Source of the DNA: Agrostemma githago
Lineage: Eukaryota; Streptophyta; Magnoliopsida; Caryophyllales; Caryophyllaceae
Length of the DNA: 64,000 nucleotides
NCBI GenBank assembly: GCA_958450325.1
Contig: OY288243.1
Span: forward strand, 56,876,378 to 56,940,377
Reading direction: 5' to 3'
Position numbers and translations under genes: made by a program. The notes under the pieces are model-generated. The model saw only the letters and a list, made by a program, of their open reading frames with translations, was not told the DNA's origin and made no database searches. Below are positions 1-12,800 of the stretch, in pieces. Within the stretch, counting starts at the first letter, position 1. Each line of letters begins with the position of its first letter.

Positions 1-292
1 TCTTCAATAGATATAATGTGCTTATTTTATTTCAAGTGAAATTGTACTCACCCATTAATTGTTTTAGTTGTAATCCTTTTCGGTTGAGCTTAACTTTCTT
101 TTCGTTTCATTTTTTCATTATTTTGTGATTTTTGTTTTCTTATAACTTGAGATGGATATTTACGGGTAATTAAAATAGGTTATCACTTGTTAATTTCAAC
201 AAATGATTAATGAGTCTTTCTTTAGATATATGGAATAATTTCATCAACCCAATAAATAGGCAATAATTAAAACTTCAAAACATTACATCATC

Positions 293-508
293 CTCCCTCC
301 ATCCAATTTTAAACTTCCTACTTTCCTATTTCAGGTGTCTATATCTAAACTTCTTACTTTGCAATCTTTCCTCTTTTGTCAGTTTTTTGTGGCTACTATT
401 ATTTCTGACCTCACATCTTTTCTCAACCTTTATTTTATACCACATATTCTTACCACTCATAATTGTTGTACCCATTGAAACATGAAGACTAAAATTGGAT
501 GGAGGGAG
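293..508. mobile_element. Stowaway-type MITE
   Basis: The 216-bp segment is bounded by a perfect 19-bp terminal inverted repeat, ctccctccatccaatttta at 293-311 and its complement at 490-508. CTCCCTCC ends are the hallmark of Stowaway MITEs, which are moved by mariner-like transposases. TA follows the right end, but the left flank reads tc, so one copy of the TA target duplication has mutated or the boundary is off by a base or two. The interior is AT-rich and non-coding. Confidence 0.8.
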
Positions 509-510
509 TA

Positions 511-1048
511 CTATGTTTGATTTCTTTATTTTAAAAACGGGTCGGGCCAGGCCAAAATTCGGGCTTAAGGTTGGACCATATCTAATCTAACTATATATTG
601 AGTGTAGTTTGGGCTAGGTCTAGGCTATTCGGGGCCAACATGGCAGCCCAAGCCCTGAAAAATTGTGCGGGATCGATCTAGCCATTTGATCACCTCTAAA
701 ACTCACGTATTTAATACATCAATACGAATAAGTGTTTACCCATCTAGCAATTAAACCTGTCAAACGGGTCGGGTGGATAGGGTCACGGGTCGAGTCGAAT
801 ACGGGTTGAACAATAAAGTGAATGTCTCCACTTCTCTTAGTGTAGGCTTTACAATCGTATGTAGAAATTCATTTGTGTTACAAAGGACTATATATAAACA
901 TTATTTTATTACTAATTTTTGATTATTCTAAAAAAAGGTTCACAACATCGTGAGAGTATCACACTAGTATGTTTATAATCTAGGGTACTCTATAATTTAT
1001 TGTTTCTAGCAATAATATAAAATATAAGATAAAAAAATACATAAAATA
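511..1048. other. AT-rich flank with decayed MITE fragments
   Basis: No gene is seen. Two short GC-richer patches stand out. One at about 533-700 ends in a gatcacctcta motif. The other at about 755-812 begins acctgtcaaacgggtcggg, like the terminus of the hAT-type MITE at 16609-17256. Both look like truncated MITE remnants; no complete ends or target duplications were found for them. Confidence 0.4.
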
Positions 1049-1580
1049 TACTCCCTCCGAGTTCAAGTGTTCTTCTCTCTTTCCTTATTGAGCTGAGTTT
1101 GAACTTCTTCCCTATTTCCATCTAAGGAAACTTTTTTCCACCTAATATTATCATTCTACCCCCACTACTTATTTATTACAATCACTACCACTAATTATAC
1201 ATATCTAATCTAACTCATTTACTCTAAATCTACCAACCTAATCTAACCCCACCCCCATTAACCAGCCCATAATCATATTCCCTCTTCATTCAATCCCTCG
1301 ACTTATTTTGGGTCTATCTTACTAACCCAAATCCTAATTCCAATTTCTTCAACCCAGAATGAAGATCTTCATCCCCCTCACCTAAACCTTAACCCTAAAT
1401 TGAGCCTCTCTCTTCGTCATTCTTCGATATCCAACGCCTTCTCACCATGAATCGTTGTCTATTTTTTGAGACCCCTTTCTCGTACCCTCAATTTGATTTA
1501 GTTCGGTTGAATTTGGTCCCTCTATCGTCATTAGTCAACGCGGATCTGGGTTCTTCTTTCGTCAACTTAGAAGATCGACC

Positions 1581-2120
1581 ATGTTTTTTGATTTAGGGTT
1601 CATGGCTGACGAATTTGGAGAGGAGTCGATGATGGAAATGGAGTCTTTCGTTCCTGATTCCTTAACTTGTTGCCTGATGGAGAGGGGAAGACGAAGGTTG
1701 AGGCTGATGAAGATGAGGGGCATTGTCAAGCATGCAATGGGTGTCCGTATAACATGTTCAAGCCCTCTGATACAGTTTAGGGAAGGTTTATCCCTACATC
1801 TAACCAATAATTCATCTATTTTATCAATTTTATGTCATGTTATGTTGAGAATTACGGTCCCCTGGTTTTGCTGTGTTGGTTACTGTTATTGCTTCTTCAT
1901 GTCATGTTATTTTGGATGTATTCTTTGCCTCTGTTGGTTGGAGTTTCGATTGGGTTGGGTTTGGTTTGGGGCACTAGTGATGAACTTAATAAATTTACGA
2001 GGACCACCATTATTGGATTCATTACATGCCGCCATACATCGATTTTTGTTCCCGATCTTTATGATGAGGCATGGAATCCAATACCCAGTGAAGTGTAAAC
2101 TGAGGGTATGCGGTTGTTAA
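1581..2120 (+). other. Unrecognised ORF inside mariner-like element
   Basis: A 179-codon open frame lies antisense to the transposase in its 3'-side segment. A pyrimidine-rich stretch (about 1310-1440) that resembles a plant 5' leader precedes it. The first 60 or so residues are mixed and acidic (MADEFGEE near the start). The rest is hydrophobic and Cys/Leu/Phe-rich, which is more like translated non-coding DNA. I recognise no domain. It could be a captured host gene fragment or ordinary non-coding transposon sequence. Confidence 0.2.
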
Positions 2121-2529
2121 TTGCTCTACATTTCGTAGATTTAATTTTGCCATGGTCACACAAATTGTATTTCATTGCTGAGATTCATTTACAAAACATA
2201 ACAGCCCATGAAAATGTGAATTACAAAGAGCCAAGTCGACCTACTAATATACCAAAAGAACACTAATGCAAGTTTTAGTCCATGTCTATGCTTTTTCTGT
2301 TGTTTCTGTTGTAGATAATTCCATATTTGACTCATTGGTTGTTGTTGTGCTTTGTTCTAGTTCTTCCTGCAAAAAAATGTTGTTGTTGTTGCTTTATCTT
2401 GTTGTTACTGTGATCCTCTCAATTTTCTGCCCAATGTTCATGCCAAAAATTACAGAAATATTTCTCTCTTGTTCCTACCAAGAGGTTGTTTGATGTTCTT
2501 GCATTGTGTTTCAATATAACTAAACTTGA

Positions 2530-4192
2530 TTAGGTTGTGAAATCCCAAATCCCATCATTTGATGGGTCTACAACCTCAGGGTGTTTTGTTAATGCTGTTG
2601 TCTGTCTTACTTGTGCTATTGATGCCATCAATTCACTAAGAATTGGAAAATCCACCAAATTTTGAGCATGTTGTACACATTCCTCAACAAGTTCTATGTC
2701 TACACTTAAGTATTCGGGGAGTATTCCTTGTGCTGCTAGTCTTGACTTGTGCATATGAGGCAACTTGTAATTGTTGCCACCACGTTTTTGCATTATCTCT
2801 ACCATTACAGCATGTAAAGTTATGAATACATAATTTATCTTCAAGATTTCTAGGTTATTGAACGCATTCTTAACTGCCACAAGTACATCGTATCCGATTG
2901 TAATGATTGTATTACTCTACAAAAAACCCAAATCCAACACATTCAAATCCGGTGAGTTATTAGAAGGTTGACATTGTAGTTCTATATTAAATCCATCGAA
3001 AATAGCTGCTATCCTAAAGTCAGCATCTAAATTATCTAAATGCGACCTTGCTTTGTCTTGTTGGATGATAATGTTCTTGCTTCTACATGAAGGACACTTG
3101 CTCCTTATTGCCGGTATTATGTCTCTAATGAGAGACTCCTTGATTACTACCTTGTTCACACTATCGATTGGTTTTGTGACTAGAGTACCGACTGTCCTAT
3201 TCTTTGACTTCCTTTGAGCTGGAATTGAGTAATAAATGGGAAAATGCCTATTTTCCCATCAAAAACAACCTCTTTGTTAGCCGAGTAACGTGGTTTAGCT
3301 ACCGCACACATGAACATGATTTTTGGAATGAAATTTTTTGATTGTACAGCTTTATAGGGTTCTACTTCTGTCTACTACAAGTAGTACCTCTGCGATGCCT
3401 TAGCTGAAACCCTTTCTCGTCTATGTGCACTATGTTACTTTGGTCTTTGAATCTAAAGTCTTTAAAAATATCATCAAAATGTAGTTGTCTAAGGCAAAAC
3501 AATAACCTGTTTATCTTGTTCTTGTCGGTTAAACCCAGTTTTATGGCATTGGTGTGACTCTTGATCACCTTTTGTGACACCCACTTGGCGAACTTTGTTT
3601 GACTCACTCCCATTTGTGTTGCCACCCTTCTTTGAGTTGTCCTATCTTGAAAATGATTGACTTGAACTTCTCTTCATCAAATGAGACTACACGAGGACCC
3701 GCTTTCCCTTTAACTTTGCTTTTTACATTGATGGAAACACCCGCTTGGAGCTGTTTTTTGGCGTTATTCCATAAACACAAATTCTTGGGAGAGACGGTCT
3801 CTTCGTAAATTATTGAGAGACGACTTGTGAGTACCACTTTATGTATTATTCGTACCTATTTTATTATTATATGTACCTTTAAGTGACAATTTTGTTTTGT
3901 ATCTATTTTTATAACAAGCGTATCCTTTTTAAATTTGTATACTCTTTTATGTTAAGCGTACATATTTTTATTAGCTTTGGTATCGTTGTTAGTAATGGTC
4001 TCTCAATAAACCTAAGAAAGATCGTCTCTCAGTAGACCTACTAATCCATAAATTGGTTACCATCTTCCGGCAAATCTTGAAGTCAACTGCTATTTCTTTC
4101 ATTATCCCCCTTGGCTTGTCATTGTGGCATGATTGAAGGAGAAATTGTATGATCCTTGCTTGTCCATCATCTCTAAGGTCTTTCGTCTTCAT
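2530..4192 (-). pseudogene. Plant mariner-like transposase, broken
   Basis: On the minus strand successive frames give the parts of a plant mariner transposase in order. An N-terminal helix-turn-helix region (IKEIA/KMVTNLW-like) lies at about 4192-4050, then the linker at 3837-3604. The catalytic DDD/E part follows: VHIDEKGF at about 3430 holds the first Asp, with Gly where the family normally has Trp. IIIQQDKARSH at about 3060 holds the second, and NNSPDLNVLDLGF at about 2930 the third. The C-terminal NNYKLPHMHKSRL block lies at about 2780. At least three frame changes plus the MITE insertion at 3776-4044 break it, so no functional protein is expected. The family cuts and pastes DNA at TA sites. 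Confidence 0.88.
3776..4044. mobile_element. MITE inserted in mariner transposase
   Basis: The 269-bp insert is flanked by an 8-bp duplication, tccataaa at 3768-3775 and 4045-4052. Inside each end is an imperfect inverted repeat built on gagagacggtctc-like and ttattgagagac motifs. The interior is AT-rich and has no ORF. An 8-bp duplication fits hAT, or 8-9 bp fits Mutator-type MITEs; I cannot decide between them. It separates the TNLW part of the transposase from the WNNAKKQ part, so it inserted after the host transposon was in place. Confidence 0.8.
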
Positions 4193-4921
4193 TGTAATCG
4201 ATATTTAATGATTGTTGAGGATAAATTTAATGTGATTTCTACATTTAATGTGGTTGTGTGTGGTTTTCTGTGGTGTATTTATGGTGAATGTGTCTCATTT
4301 ATGGTGATTTATGGTGATTAGAGTAGGAGGACTTGGCTCTTTAATTCACGCAATTTTTTTAGAAAAACATTTGGGGAATTTGGTTGATTTTTTATTCAGG
4401 CGCCATTTTTTAACTTCCCACCAAATTTGTAAATGGTCAAAGCTTTATGATTTCAATGGGCATACGGCATTTGTGTTTCTATGACAAGGTTTACTAGGAT
4501 CGTATGAGGAAAATTGAGACCGTTTCCAAGGGTCTCGTAAAATGTCTGAAGTGTTTTACCGTCTTCTCGTCAACTTTAAAATTCCAGTCTCGGCTGAATT
4601 CCAGCGGCTGTCACGTTGCTTATCTTCTACGTAATGTTTTTTCCGTTGTAAAAATTTGTATCCCAAAATTGTAATATGGTATTCTGACATTTCTTTAAGA
4701 ATTTGTAATTAAGTTCTTAATGAATGATTGGTGGAATGGTTAATGTAAACTACCTTTTCTTAATTACATTTCTCTCTCTTACTTTTTCATTCCACTTTTC
4801 CATTTTTATTATTATAATACTCTCTCCTTAATTTCCACCCAAAAAGAAAGGGGAAGTTGAACTCGGAGGGAGTAGCAAATTCACACAGCTAAATCAAAAT
4901 TGGTCGATACGACCGATAAAA

Positions 4922-5215
4922 CACTACAAGAAAATCAGCCTCGGGCGTCCACCTGGTGGGCGTCCTGGGCATATGGGCGCCTACCTGGCGTCTGAAAATA
5001 CAAACGGGCGTCCACCGTCAGACGCCAAACTTGACATCCGACAGAAGTTGGAAAGGAAGAAATTCAGGCTGACGGGCGTCCACTAGCGGACGCCATATTT
5101 GCCTTAATGGCGTCCATTGTCGGACGCCAATTAGGTAAATATGGCGTCCGCTATCAGACGTCAAGTGTGAGTAAAAAAAATTTAGCGGGCGTCCACTGTC
5201 GAAGGCCCGTTCGCC
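4922..5215. repeat. CACTA left terminus and subterminal repeats
   Basis: After the terminal repeat come about six degenerate copies of a palindromic module: GGCGTCC, then about six bases (often actgtc), then GGACGCC. Examples are at about 5012-5033, 5074-5093, 5109-5130 and 5142-5162. In En/Spm such subterminal repeats bind the TNPA-type protein during excision; that role here is inferred from family knowledge. Confidence 0.85.
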
Positions 5216-5357
5216 AGACCCGCTTCAAATACACGCCGAGCCCCTTCGCCCCATTCATTTCAAAAAAAAAATTTACTCTCTAACTTCTCTCTACTCTATT
5301 CGCCGAGCCACTTCGCCCATCCTCCCTTCCATTTTCCATACTTCTTCCTAATTTTCG

Positions 5358-6244
5358 GTATGTTTTCTTACTTTACTTAGTTCTTATTCATTATAATTAG
5401 TTCTTATTTTTGATTTTTATCATTTTTTAATGGTAGTTTGATAGTTAATATTGTTTAGGTCTGAATTTCGATTAGGTAGATTAGTTTAGCCCAATTTCGA
5501 TTAGGTAGATTAGTTTTGCCCATCATCTCAATTTTGATTAGGGTTTGCTGAATTTGGTTGAATTGGGATTAAATTTATTAATTAGGATTTGAGTAATGTG
5601 TGATTAGTTCGAAATGCTAGGGTTAGAGATTGTTTTCCCGGATATTCTCGTACTTGTCTTGCGTATTCTTGCTCGATTAGTGTTTGTGATGATGTGGGAG
5701 ACTCCTTTGTCGCTTTTTGTGAGCTAGAATGACCTCTAGGACCTTCCGTGAGGTTTTGTGTGACTTACGACGGACCAAAAAGTGTCGTAACAATGCCGGA
5801 TTTTCCCGAAACCACTTCCATCGTGATCGGGCTCGAAAATAGGTGTTAGCAGTGCTTTCGTAGTTTTGATATCTCTATCCAAAAATTTGACCTTATTTGA
5901 CATGTTTAAGTTGTTTCTGTCTGACCTAAGCCATGGATTTTTGTGTTTTGTTCGGTTAAATTGGGATTAAATTGATGAATTAGGGTTTTCGTAAATTGGG
6001 ATTAAATTGTGATTACATTTGTGATTAAATTCGGTGATTAATTTTCGTAAGGTCAATTCTAAATTAATAAGACATTTGAGTTTACTTTGATGTATTCGTG
6101 CTTAAATTGAGGAAATTCAGTTATGAAAATTAAGTTAGAGAAATTAAGTTTAAGTTAAATGGTGATTAGATTTTTGTTTAGTAAGTCCTAAATTAAGTTA
6201 GGTAAATTAAATTTTAATTTGTTATATATATTTTTTGAACATAG
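5358..6244 (+). other. Probable leader intron upstream of transposase
   Basis: A good 5' splice site (cg/gtatgt at 5357-5358) follows a pyrimidine-rich leader. An acceptor (gaacatag) ends four bases before the ATG at 6248. The 0.9 kb between is T-rich and lacks long ORFs, like a plant 5'-UTR intron. This is an inference from splice-site context only. Confidence 0.4.
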
Positions 6245-6540
6245 AAAATGAAGAGAATTGAACGGAAATGGATGTATGAGGGAAAACTTGATAAGAAGAG
6301 ACGTCCCACCGTCGAATTTTTTAGGGGTGTTGAATCATTTGTCGAGGTTGCTAAAAAGTCACTAGACTATGCATCAAGATGGGAGGTTAGGTGTCCGTGT
6401 ACTAAATGCAAGAACCTAAGATTTTTTGAGGTCGTTGTGGTTATGGAACATGTCATCTATAATGGTTTTCACCCGATTATTATCATTGGATTTGTCATGG
6501 TAAGCCATCTCAGTATGAGGAACCCAAAAACCGACAAAAT

Positions 6541-6558
6541 GGGGGGGGGGGGGGGGGG
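6541..6558 (+). repeat. 18-base poly-G run
   Basis: Eighteen consecutive G residues interrupt the N-terminal part of the transposase and are followed within a few codons by a stop. Runs this long are rare in plant DNA and could form a G-quadruplex. Sequencing or assembly error in run length is also possible. Confidence 0.9.
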
Positions 6559-6630
6559 TTGAGAGGTATGATAATTGACGTTGTGGAGTGCAACTTGTTC
6601 AATAACGATAACACATATAGGAATGACGCT

Positions 6631-6702
6631 CACCTAACCCACGAGGCTCACCCAATCCACAAGACTCACCTAACCCACTAAAGCCTAACCCACGAGCAAA
6701 GG
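6631..6702 (+). repeat. Degenerate short tandem repeat in transposase gene
   Basis: Four diverged copies of a cacctaacccacgagg-like unit of about 15-18 bases follow one another. Open frame is lost here between the transposase-associated domain and the TNP2 core, so this looks like local slippage in a dead coding region. Confidence 0.55.
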
Positions 6703-9700
6703 CGTTTTTCGACATGTTGAACCCTTCGGAGAAACCGTCATACGGAGGGTGCGATGTGACTTTGTTAGAAGCCGCATCTATGGTAGTTAGCCTTAAATGT
6801 GAGTTCAACCTACCCTTTGCTTGTGTCGATGGTATTGCTGCCTTGCTTGAGAGAGTTATCCCAAAAGACAATATCATGACCCGAACTTTCTACACAACCA
6901 AAAAAGTTGTGAAGGGCCTTCAACTCCCGCATGAAAAGATTGATGCTTGTCCATATGAATGCATGTTATTTTGGAAGGACAATGCGATGCTTGATGAATG
7001 TAGGAGATGTGGTAAGGGTAGGTATAAGAAGGTTGAGGAGGATATTGTTTTTAGAGGTAGAAAAGGAAAAAGCGATGTTAGGGGTAAGAAACTGATCCCA
7101 ATCAGTCAGCTTACGTACTTCCCTATTGCACCTAGACTTCAAATATTGTATGCCACAAAAACCATAGCGGAGCAAATGAGGTGGCACAAGGAGGACATTA
7201 GGGTACCAGGGAAGATGTGTCATCCGAGTGACGGTGGAGAGTGGAAGCGTTTCGATAGACTACATCCCCACTTTGCATTAGAACCCCGAAATGTAAGGCT
7301 TGGGTTGTGTACTGATGGATTTGCACCTTTCGGCCAATTTGGTAAGTCGTACTCTTGCTGGCCTGTGATGATCACACCTTATAACCTACCTCCTTGGTTG
7401 TGTTTGAAGCAACCTTTCATCTTCCTATCTCTTATTGTGCCTGGACCCAAAAACCCGAAAAATTATTTGGATGTTTACTTGCAACCTGTTATTGAGGAAT
7501 TGAAACAACTGTGAGAGGTAGGGGTGGAAACTTATTATGTCTCTTTGAGACAAAACTTTCAGTTGAAAGCAGCTTTGTTGTGGACTATAAACGACTTTCC
7601 CGCGTACGGTATGCTCTCGGGGTGGTCTACTGCGGGTCAGAAAGCATGTCCGTGTTGTATGGATGAGAGCAAAGCTTTTTATCTTCCAAATTCTAGTAAA
7701 ATAAGTTGGTTTGACTGTCATAGGCAGTTCCTACCAGAAGGTCACCCGTATAGAAAGAATAAGAAGGCATTCAAGAAGGGTGAGGTTGTGCCTGACAACG
7801 CACCTGATCGACTCCCAGAAGATGAAATATGGGAGTTGATTTCCGATTACCCGTCCACTAATGACGGTACCGAGCAGAAGTTCAAAGACCTCAAAAAGTT
7901 GAAAAATGGTTGGTTAAAACGTAGCATATTCTTTGACCTACCATATTGGAGGACTTTGTTACTTCGTCACAATTTAGATGTGATGCACATAGAGAAAAAC
8001 TTCTTTGAGCAGTTGATTCACACTGTGATGGATGTGGAGGAGAAGAGTTGTGACACTACAGGCTCCCGGCGAGATGTAAAGAATTTTTGTGACCGTCCTC
8101 AACTGTACATAAAACGGGATGGATCCAAACCGAGCCTTGTTTACCCTTGACAAAGCTCAGAGAAAGGCGTTGTTGGAGTAGGTAGAGAAGTTGAAGTTCC
8201 CTGATGGGTACGCCTCCGACTTCAAACGCTGTGTTGATCTTAAGAACCTAAAGCTGCAAGGGTTAAAGAGTCATGACTGCCACGTCTTCATGGAGAGGTT
8301 ACTTCCGGTATCACTAAAGCAACTTTTGTCAACGACGGTGTGGAATTCTATAACTGAGATATCTCAGTTTTTCCGAGATTTGTGTTCTTCTACAGTATCA
8401 ATTGAGGACATGACTCGGCTGGAGGATCAAATTCTGCAGATACTATGCAAACTTGAGATGATCTTCTCACCGTCGTTCTTTAATTCCATGGAGCATCTAC
8501 CTATCCACTTGCCCTACGAGGCTAAGGTTGGAGGACCTGTCCAGTATAGATGTATGTACCCATTTGAAAGGTACATAAATTTTAGTAACTTCATCTATAA
8601 ATTTACTTTAAACATAGCTAATTTTTATTAATTGAATAACTTAACTTGTGTATTTAGGTTCCTCAATCATTTGAAGAAGAAAATTGGTAACAAGGCTAGG
8701 GTAGAGGGATCTATTTGTAATGCATATTTGACAGAAGAGATCGCAAACTTCTGCTCCCTCTACTTCGAGAAAGATGTCCAAACAAAAACCAAGAACCTGA
8801 ACCTAGAACATTCGATGTCCATTGATCCTACTATACCCGAGTTTTTTCAAAAGAAGGACGATGAAGGAACTTCATCCGTTGCTAGATGAGAAAGAGTACA
8901 ACCGAGCGCACCTTTACCTACTCTCTAATTGTGAGATCTTAGAGCCTTATGAGAAGCAATTTGTTACTGAATATGTCGCTGCAAACCCTGACGTGAACCC
9001 TGATGACGTTTGGAGTAAGCATGACGAACATTTTCCTAAGTGGCTCAAGGATCACGTAGTTGCCTTAGACATATGTGATGATTTGGTTAAAAGTTTGCCA
9101 TACGGTCCAGTGCGAGCGGTTAAAACCTGGAACTGGTACTCGGTGAATGGGTTCAATTTTTACACATTCAACTACGGGAAGAACAAGGCTAGATGCAATT
9201 TTGGTGTGAGTGTGTCATCTCTTGATGGTGATGAGTACTATGGTATTTTAGAGGATATTTTTGAGTTGTGTTACGCTGGTAAAGAACGGGGGTATAGAGC
9301 TGTGATATTCAAATGTGAGTGGAAAGACAGCTCCGTGAACGGCACCCGAGTGCATGAACATTACAAGATTGTGGAAGTTAATCACACCAGGAAATATCCT
9401 ACGTACGATCCGTTCATACTCGCGCATCAGGCGAAGCAAGTGTACTTTGCTCCTTATCCTTACACGAAAAATGACAGAAATCAAAGTCAATGGTGGGTAG
9501 TCTTTACGACTAAACCACGGGGGCAAATAGACAGTTCTCTCTTCCAGAAAGATGCGGCTTCAAGTGGTACATGCTTATCTCCAAGTGAAGAGACCATATT
9601 CTCCAGTGAAGATCAAAATGAAGGGGCATAAGAAGATTTAGAGGATGATGACGATATCGATGGACTATGAGATTACATGGTTACGGATGTTCGGGAGATC

Positions 9701-9817
9701 CATGAGGAGGATGACGGACACGATGAAGAGAATTTGGAGGACGATCAAGTGGAGGGCGAGGAGACGGAGGAGGAAGATCAGACTGAGGAGGATGAGGGTG
9801 ACGACAATAACGACAGC

Positions 9818-12800
9818 TGTAACACCCGCTATTTTTCCTAAGCGTTTTTATTCTATCCGTTAGGACTTCGTCTTAACTCTGTTACTTTTGGCCTCATATT
9901 TTATCATTTTACTAAGCTCTATTTTAAATTTTGAGTTTAATAAATTTTTATTTATAATTTCAAAGATTTAAATTCTTTTTAAATCCATTTATTTGGTTTC
10001 TTCGTAAACTAATTAATTTTTCCGCAAGGAATTCTATTTCTCTTCGAATTGACATTTTTAAGCTTGGATTTAAGTTATTCTTTTTCCTAAAAATGTTTGA
10101 ATACGTTTCTATAATATTTTCAACTAGTAAGTATTTTTATTTACAAAAGATTAGTTGTTAATGATTTTTATTACGAAGCTTCGCGAATAATTATTTTCTT
10201 ACGCGAGGTTTACTCGAATTACTTTGAAATGCCTTTAACTATTTTACGATTATACTTTTTATCAACTTATAATTTATTTGAGACCATTTCCTCACATTTT
10301 GGACCGACTTAGTCCTTGGTCATAAATTTTATTACGTTTTATTTAAACGTTTCATTTTATCACGTTAAAACGTAAACATAAGATAAATTATTTTCATTCA
10401 ATTGTTGCTTTATTAACAAGACTTTTCATACTCCTTCATCAACCCTTTTGGCCAGCCACTTTATGTGTAAATCACATAGTTTTCATCAACAAATTTATTC
10501 TCATTTATATTTTGAAAAAAACCATCCATTTCCATACTACACCTTATTCATTCATCAAGTAAAAAAAATCTATCATCACCTTCTCTTGGCCGTGGCACTT
10601 TCTCTCCATCCTAGGATTATTTTGCTTCAATTGTAGTCTTAATCGACTCAAATTCATCGTCAAATAATCATCTTTCCGTTCTCTTTGTTAAGGTATTAAT
10701 CCACGTCGTTTTCGATCAATTTTTACCTTGATTTTTATTAGTTTTCTCATGGTATTTTTCTGCCATGATTTCCATGTTTGGTAGGATTTTTGGACGATCC
10801 CGAAGCCGACGAATATATTATCGACTCAGACTTGGAGTAGAGGTAACGTCGATGTTACTCGGTATTTCAAGATTCTAATTGAGTATTTCCATGTATATAT
10901 ATATTTATATTTTATTTTGGCAATATATGTATGTCACGGATTCTGGAAAAAAATTTTAAAGTTGAAAATTTGCATGTTTCGATATTTTTATCGCTTTTAC
11001 GAGATTAACGATTAAATTGTTATATTAATTTGTATAATCGTAATAATCGGCCTAAACATGTAATATATGTTTATATTCTGGAAAAATGTTGTTTTTGATG
11101 ATTTTTAATAATTTAGTATTTTTCTGATATTTTTGATATCGATTATTGAATTATTACCGTTTTCGGACAAAAACGATTAAAAACCAATTTTTAGTTCTAG
11201 TACTTAAACATTTTATTTTAATCTGATTTTTGACGTGGTGAAACTTTCTGGTGAAATAGAATTATCTGAATTTTTTCATAATTTTTCGGAATTGTTAAGT
11301 GGATGAATTAATTAATCACTTTAAATCATCGTTTATCGTTAAAACCGTGTTTGTTGTTTAAATTATCGATTTCTGGTCTTTGGTTTAAATCTGGAAAAAA
11401 ATTATGATTCTAATGATTTCATGATAAAATGTAATTTTATGATTTTAGTGCTTTAATAAAAAGTTAGGAACGATAAGTTTTATTAATGGAATCGTTAGTT
11501 GTGAAAACGGGTTTTAAAGACGGTTTTGACGGGATTTATTAAATCTGGAATTTTTGGAAATCTGGAAAAATGGTAGATTCTGGAAAATCATGATTTTTAG
11601 GTTTAATAATAATTTTTGGATATTAATACTTAAATCGTTTTGTAATTACTATTTTTATTAATCGTTATTGTCGAGATTTGACGATTAACGAGAAAACGCT
11701 TTAAAAACCGAGTTTTAGAATTCTGAAAATTTTCTTTTCTGGACAGAATGTCCATAAATATAATTTAACTATTTTACGTATTTTTTGTACTATTTATTAT
11801 AGTCTTTAATTAATAAATATTGATTTTCGGACAAATTGTGATTTATCGTTAAAATGCTTCGTCTTACCTAAAAGAATTATTTTTCCAGCAATTTTGAAAG
11901 TATTTAAATCTGAAACTTTAAGAGTTAAATCATCCCTTAACATATTCTAAATATATTCAATGGTTTAATTAAATAAAAGACGTTAAAAGATTTAATTTGA
12001 CATTTGTCGTAAAATCCTATTTGTAATCGTATTGTCGTAACTAATAATAATTAGGGAGTTTTAGCTTTTTAACTTTTGAAAACATCCTAATTAGTAGTAT
12101 TAAAATGTTTAAGACATTTTTAATCATTTTATAACACTTATACGATATTTTAATAATTTCATAAAATCAAATGATCTTACTTTAATAATTAATATCGTTA
12201 AGGCCGAAAGTATTAGTTTTATAAACTTATATCGTTTACTAAAAATGTGGTATTAGTATGAACTAATACTTTCACTATTTTGATATAATGCTATTTTTAG
12301 TAAAGTTTCTAAAAATAGAAGTTTCCAAAAATAGAAAGTTTCCTCTTTTGGAAAGTGATTCCTTTTTCCCTTTTGTTCTCTTATTATTATAATGATCATA
12401 TCTCTTAAATATATCGATAATGACTTTGTTTTGGAGTTATGGAATAAGGATAAGTGCGGGGTTAGAGTAATACAGTCTAGGATGTACTGTTTTGCCATCA
12501 ACTATAAGGCTGGTGTATCCATTTGGGATGCATTGGTTGTTGAACTGGATACATTTGGTGTCCAGGAGTATATGTGCATTGTGCCCTTAAGCTAGATATC
12601 GCATCGTGTTAGTCGCCGTCAGTTGAACTGGATACATTTGGTATCCAGGAGGGGTGTATATTACTTAAGCTAGGACCTCGCATGATAAGTCGACGTCCTA
12701 TTATGGTTGAGTTGCCTAGTTAGAGACCTTGGATCTTCACTGCGTGTGAAGTTGGTGTCTGAGTTCTCGAAGCAGCTAGTTTTTAGTATATCCCTAGTGA

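Larger units (their letters stand above)
1051..4872 (-). mobile_element. Mariner-like element with Stowaway-type ends
   Basis: A 3.8-kb DNA transposon. Its 16-bp terminal inverted repeats match perfectly: ctccctccgagttcaa at 1051-1066 and the complement at 4857-4872. TA dinucleotides flank both ends (1049-1050, 4873-4874), the mariner/Stowaway target duplication. The minus strand encodes a broken plant mariner transposase (about 4192 to 2530), itself split by a small MITE at 3776-4044. The 1.4 kb between the transposase end and the left terminus is not transposase. The element is inactive on its own but is the class that supplies transposase to Stowaway MITEs such as those at 293 and 16219. 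Confidence 0.92.
6248..9817 (+). pseudogene. TNP2-type CACTA transposase, decayed
   Basis: Domains appear in family order. The transposase-associated N-terminus (KWMYEGKLDKKRR) is at 6248-6480. The Transposase_21/TNP2 core runs about 6714-8150, with YNLPPWLCLKQPF near 7385, FPAYGMLSGWST near 7600 and LDVMHIEKN near 7975. A DUF4218-like block (HLPIHLPYEAKVGGPVQYR) covers about 8191-8760, with a probable intron at about 8572-8657. A DUF4216-like block covers about 9000-9540, followed by a Glu/Asp-rich tail. Lesions seen are an 18-G run at 6541, a TGA at about 7512, frameshifts near 8130 and 8870, a TAG near 8180, and in-frame stops at 9629 and 9668. The last codons and the natural stop lie beyond the solo LTR at 13346-13360. 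Confidence 0.93.
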
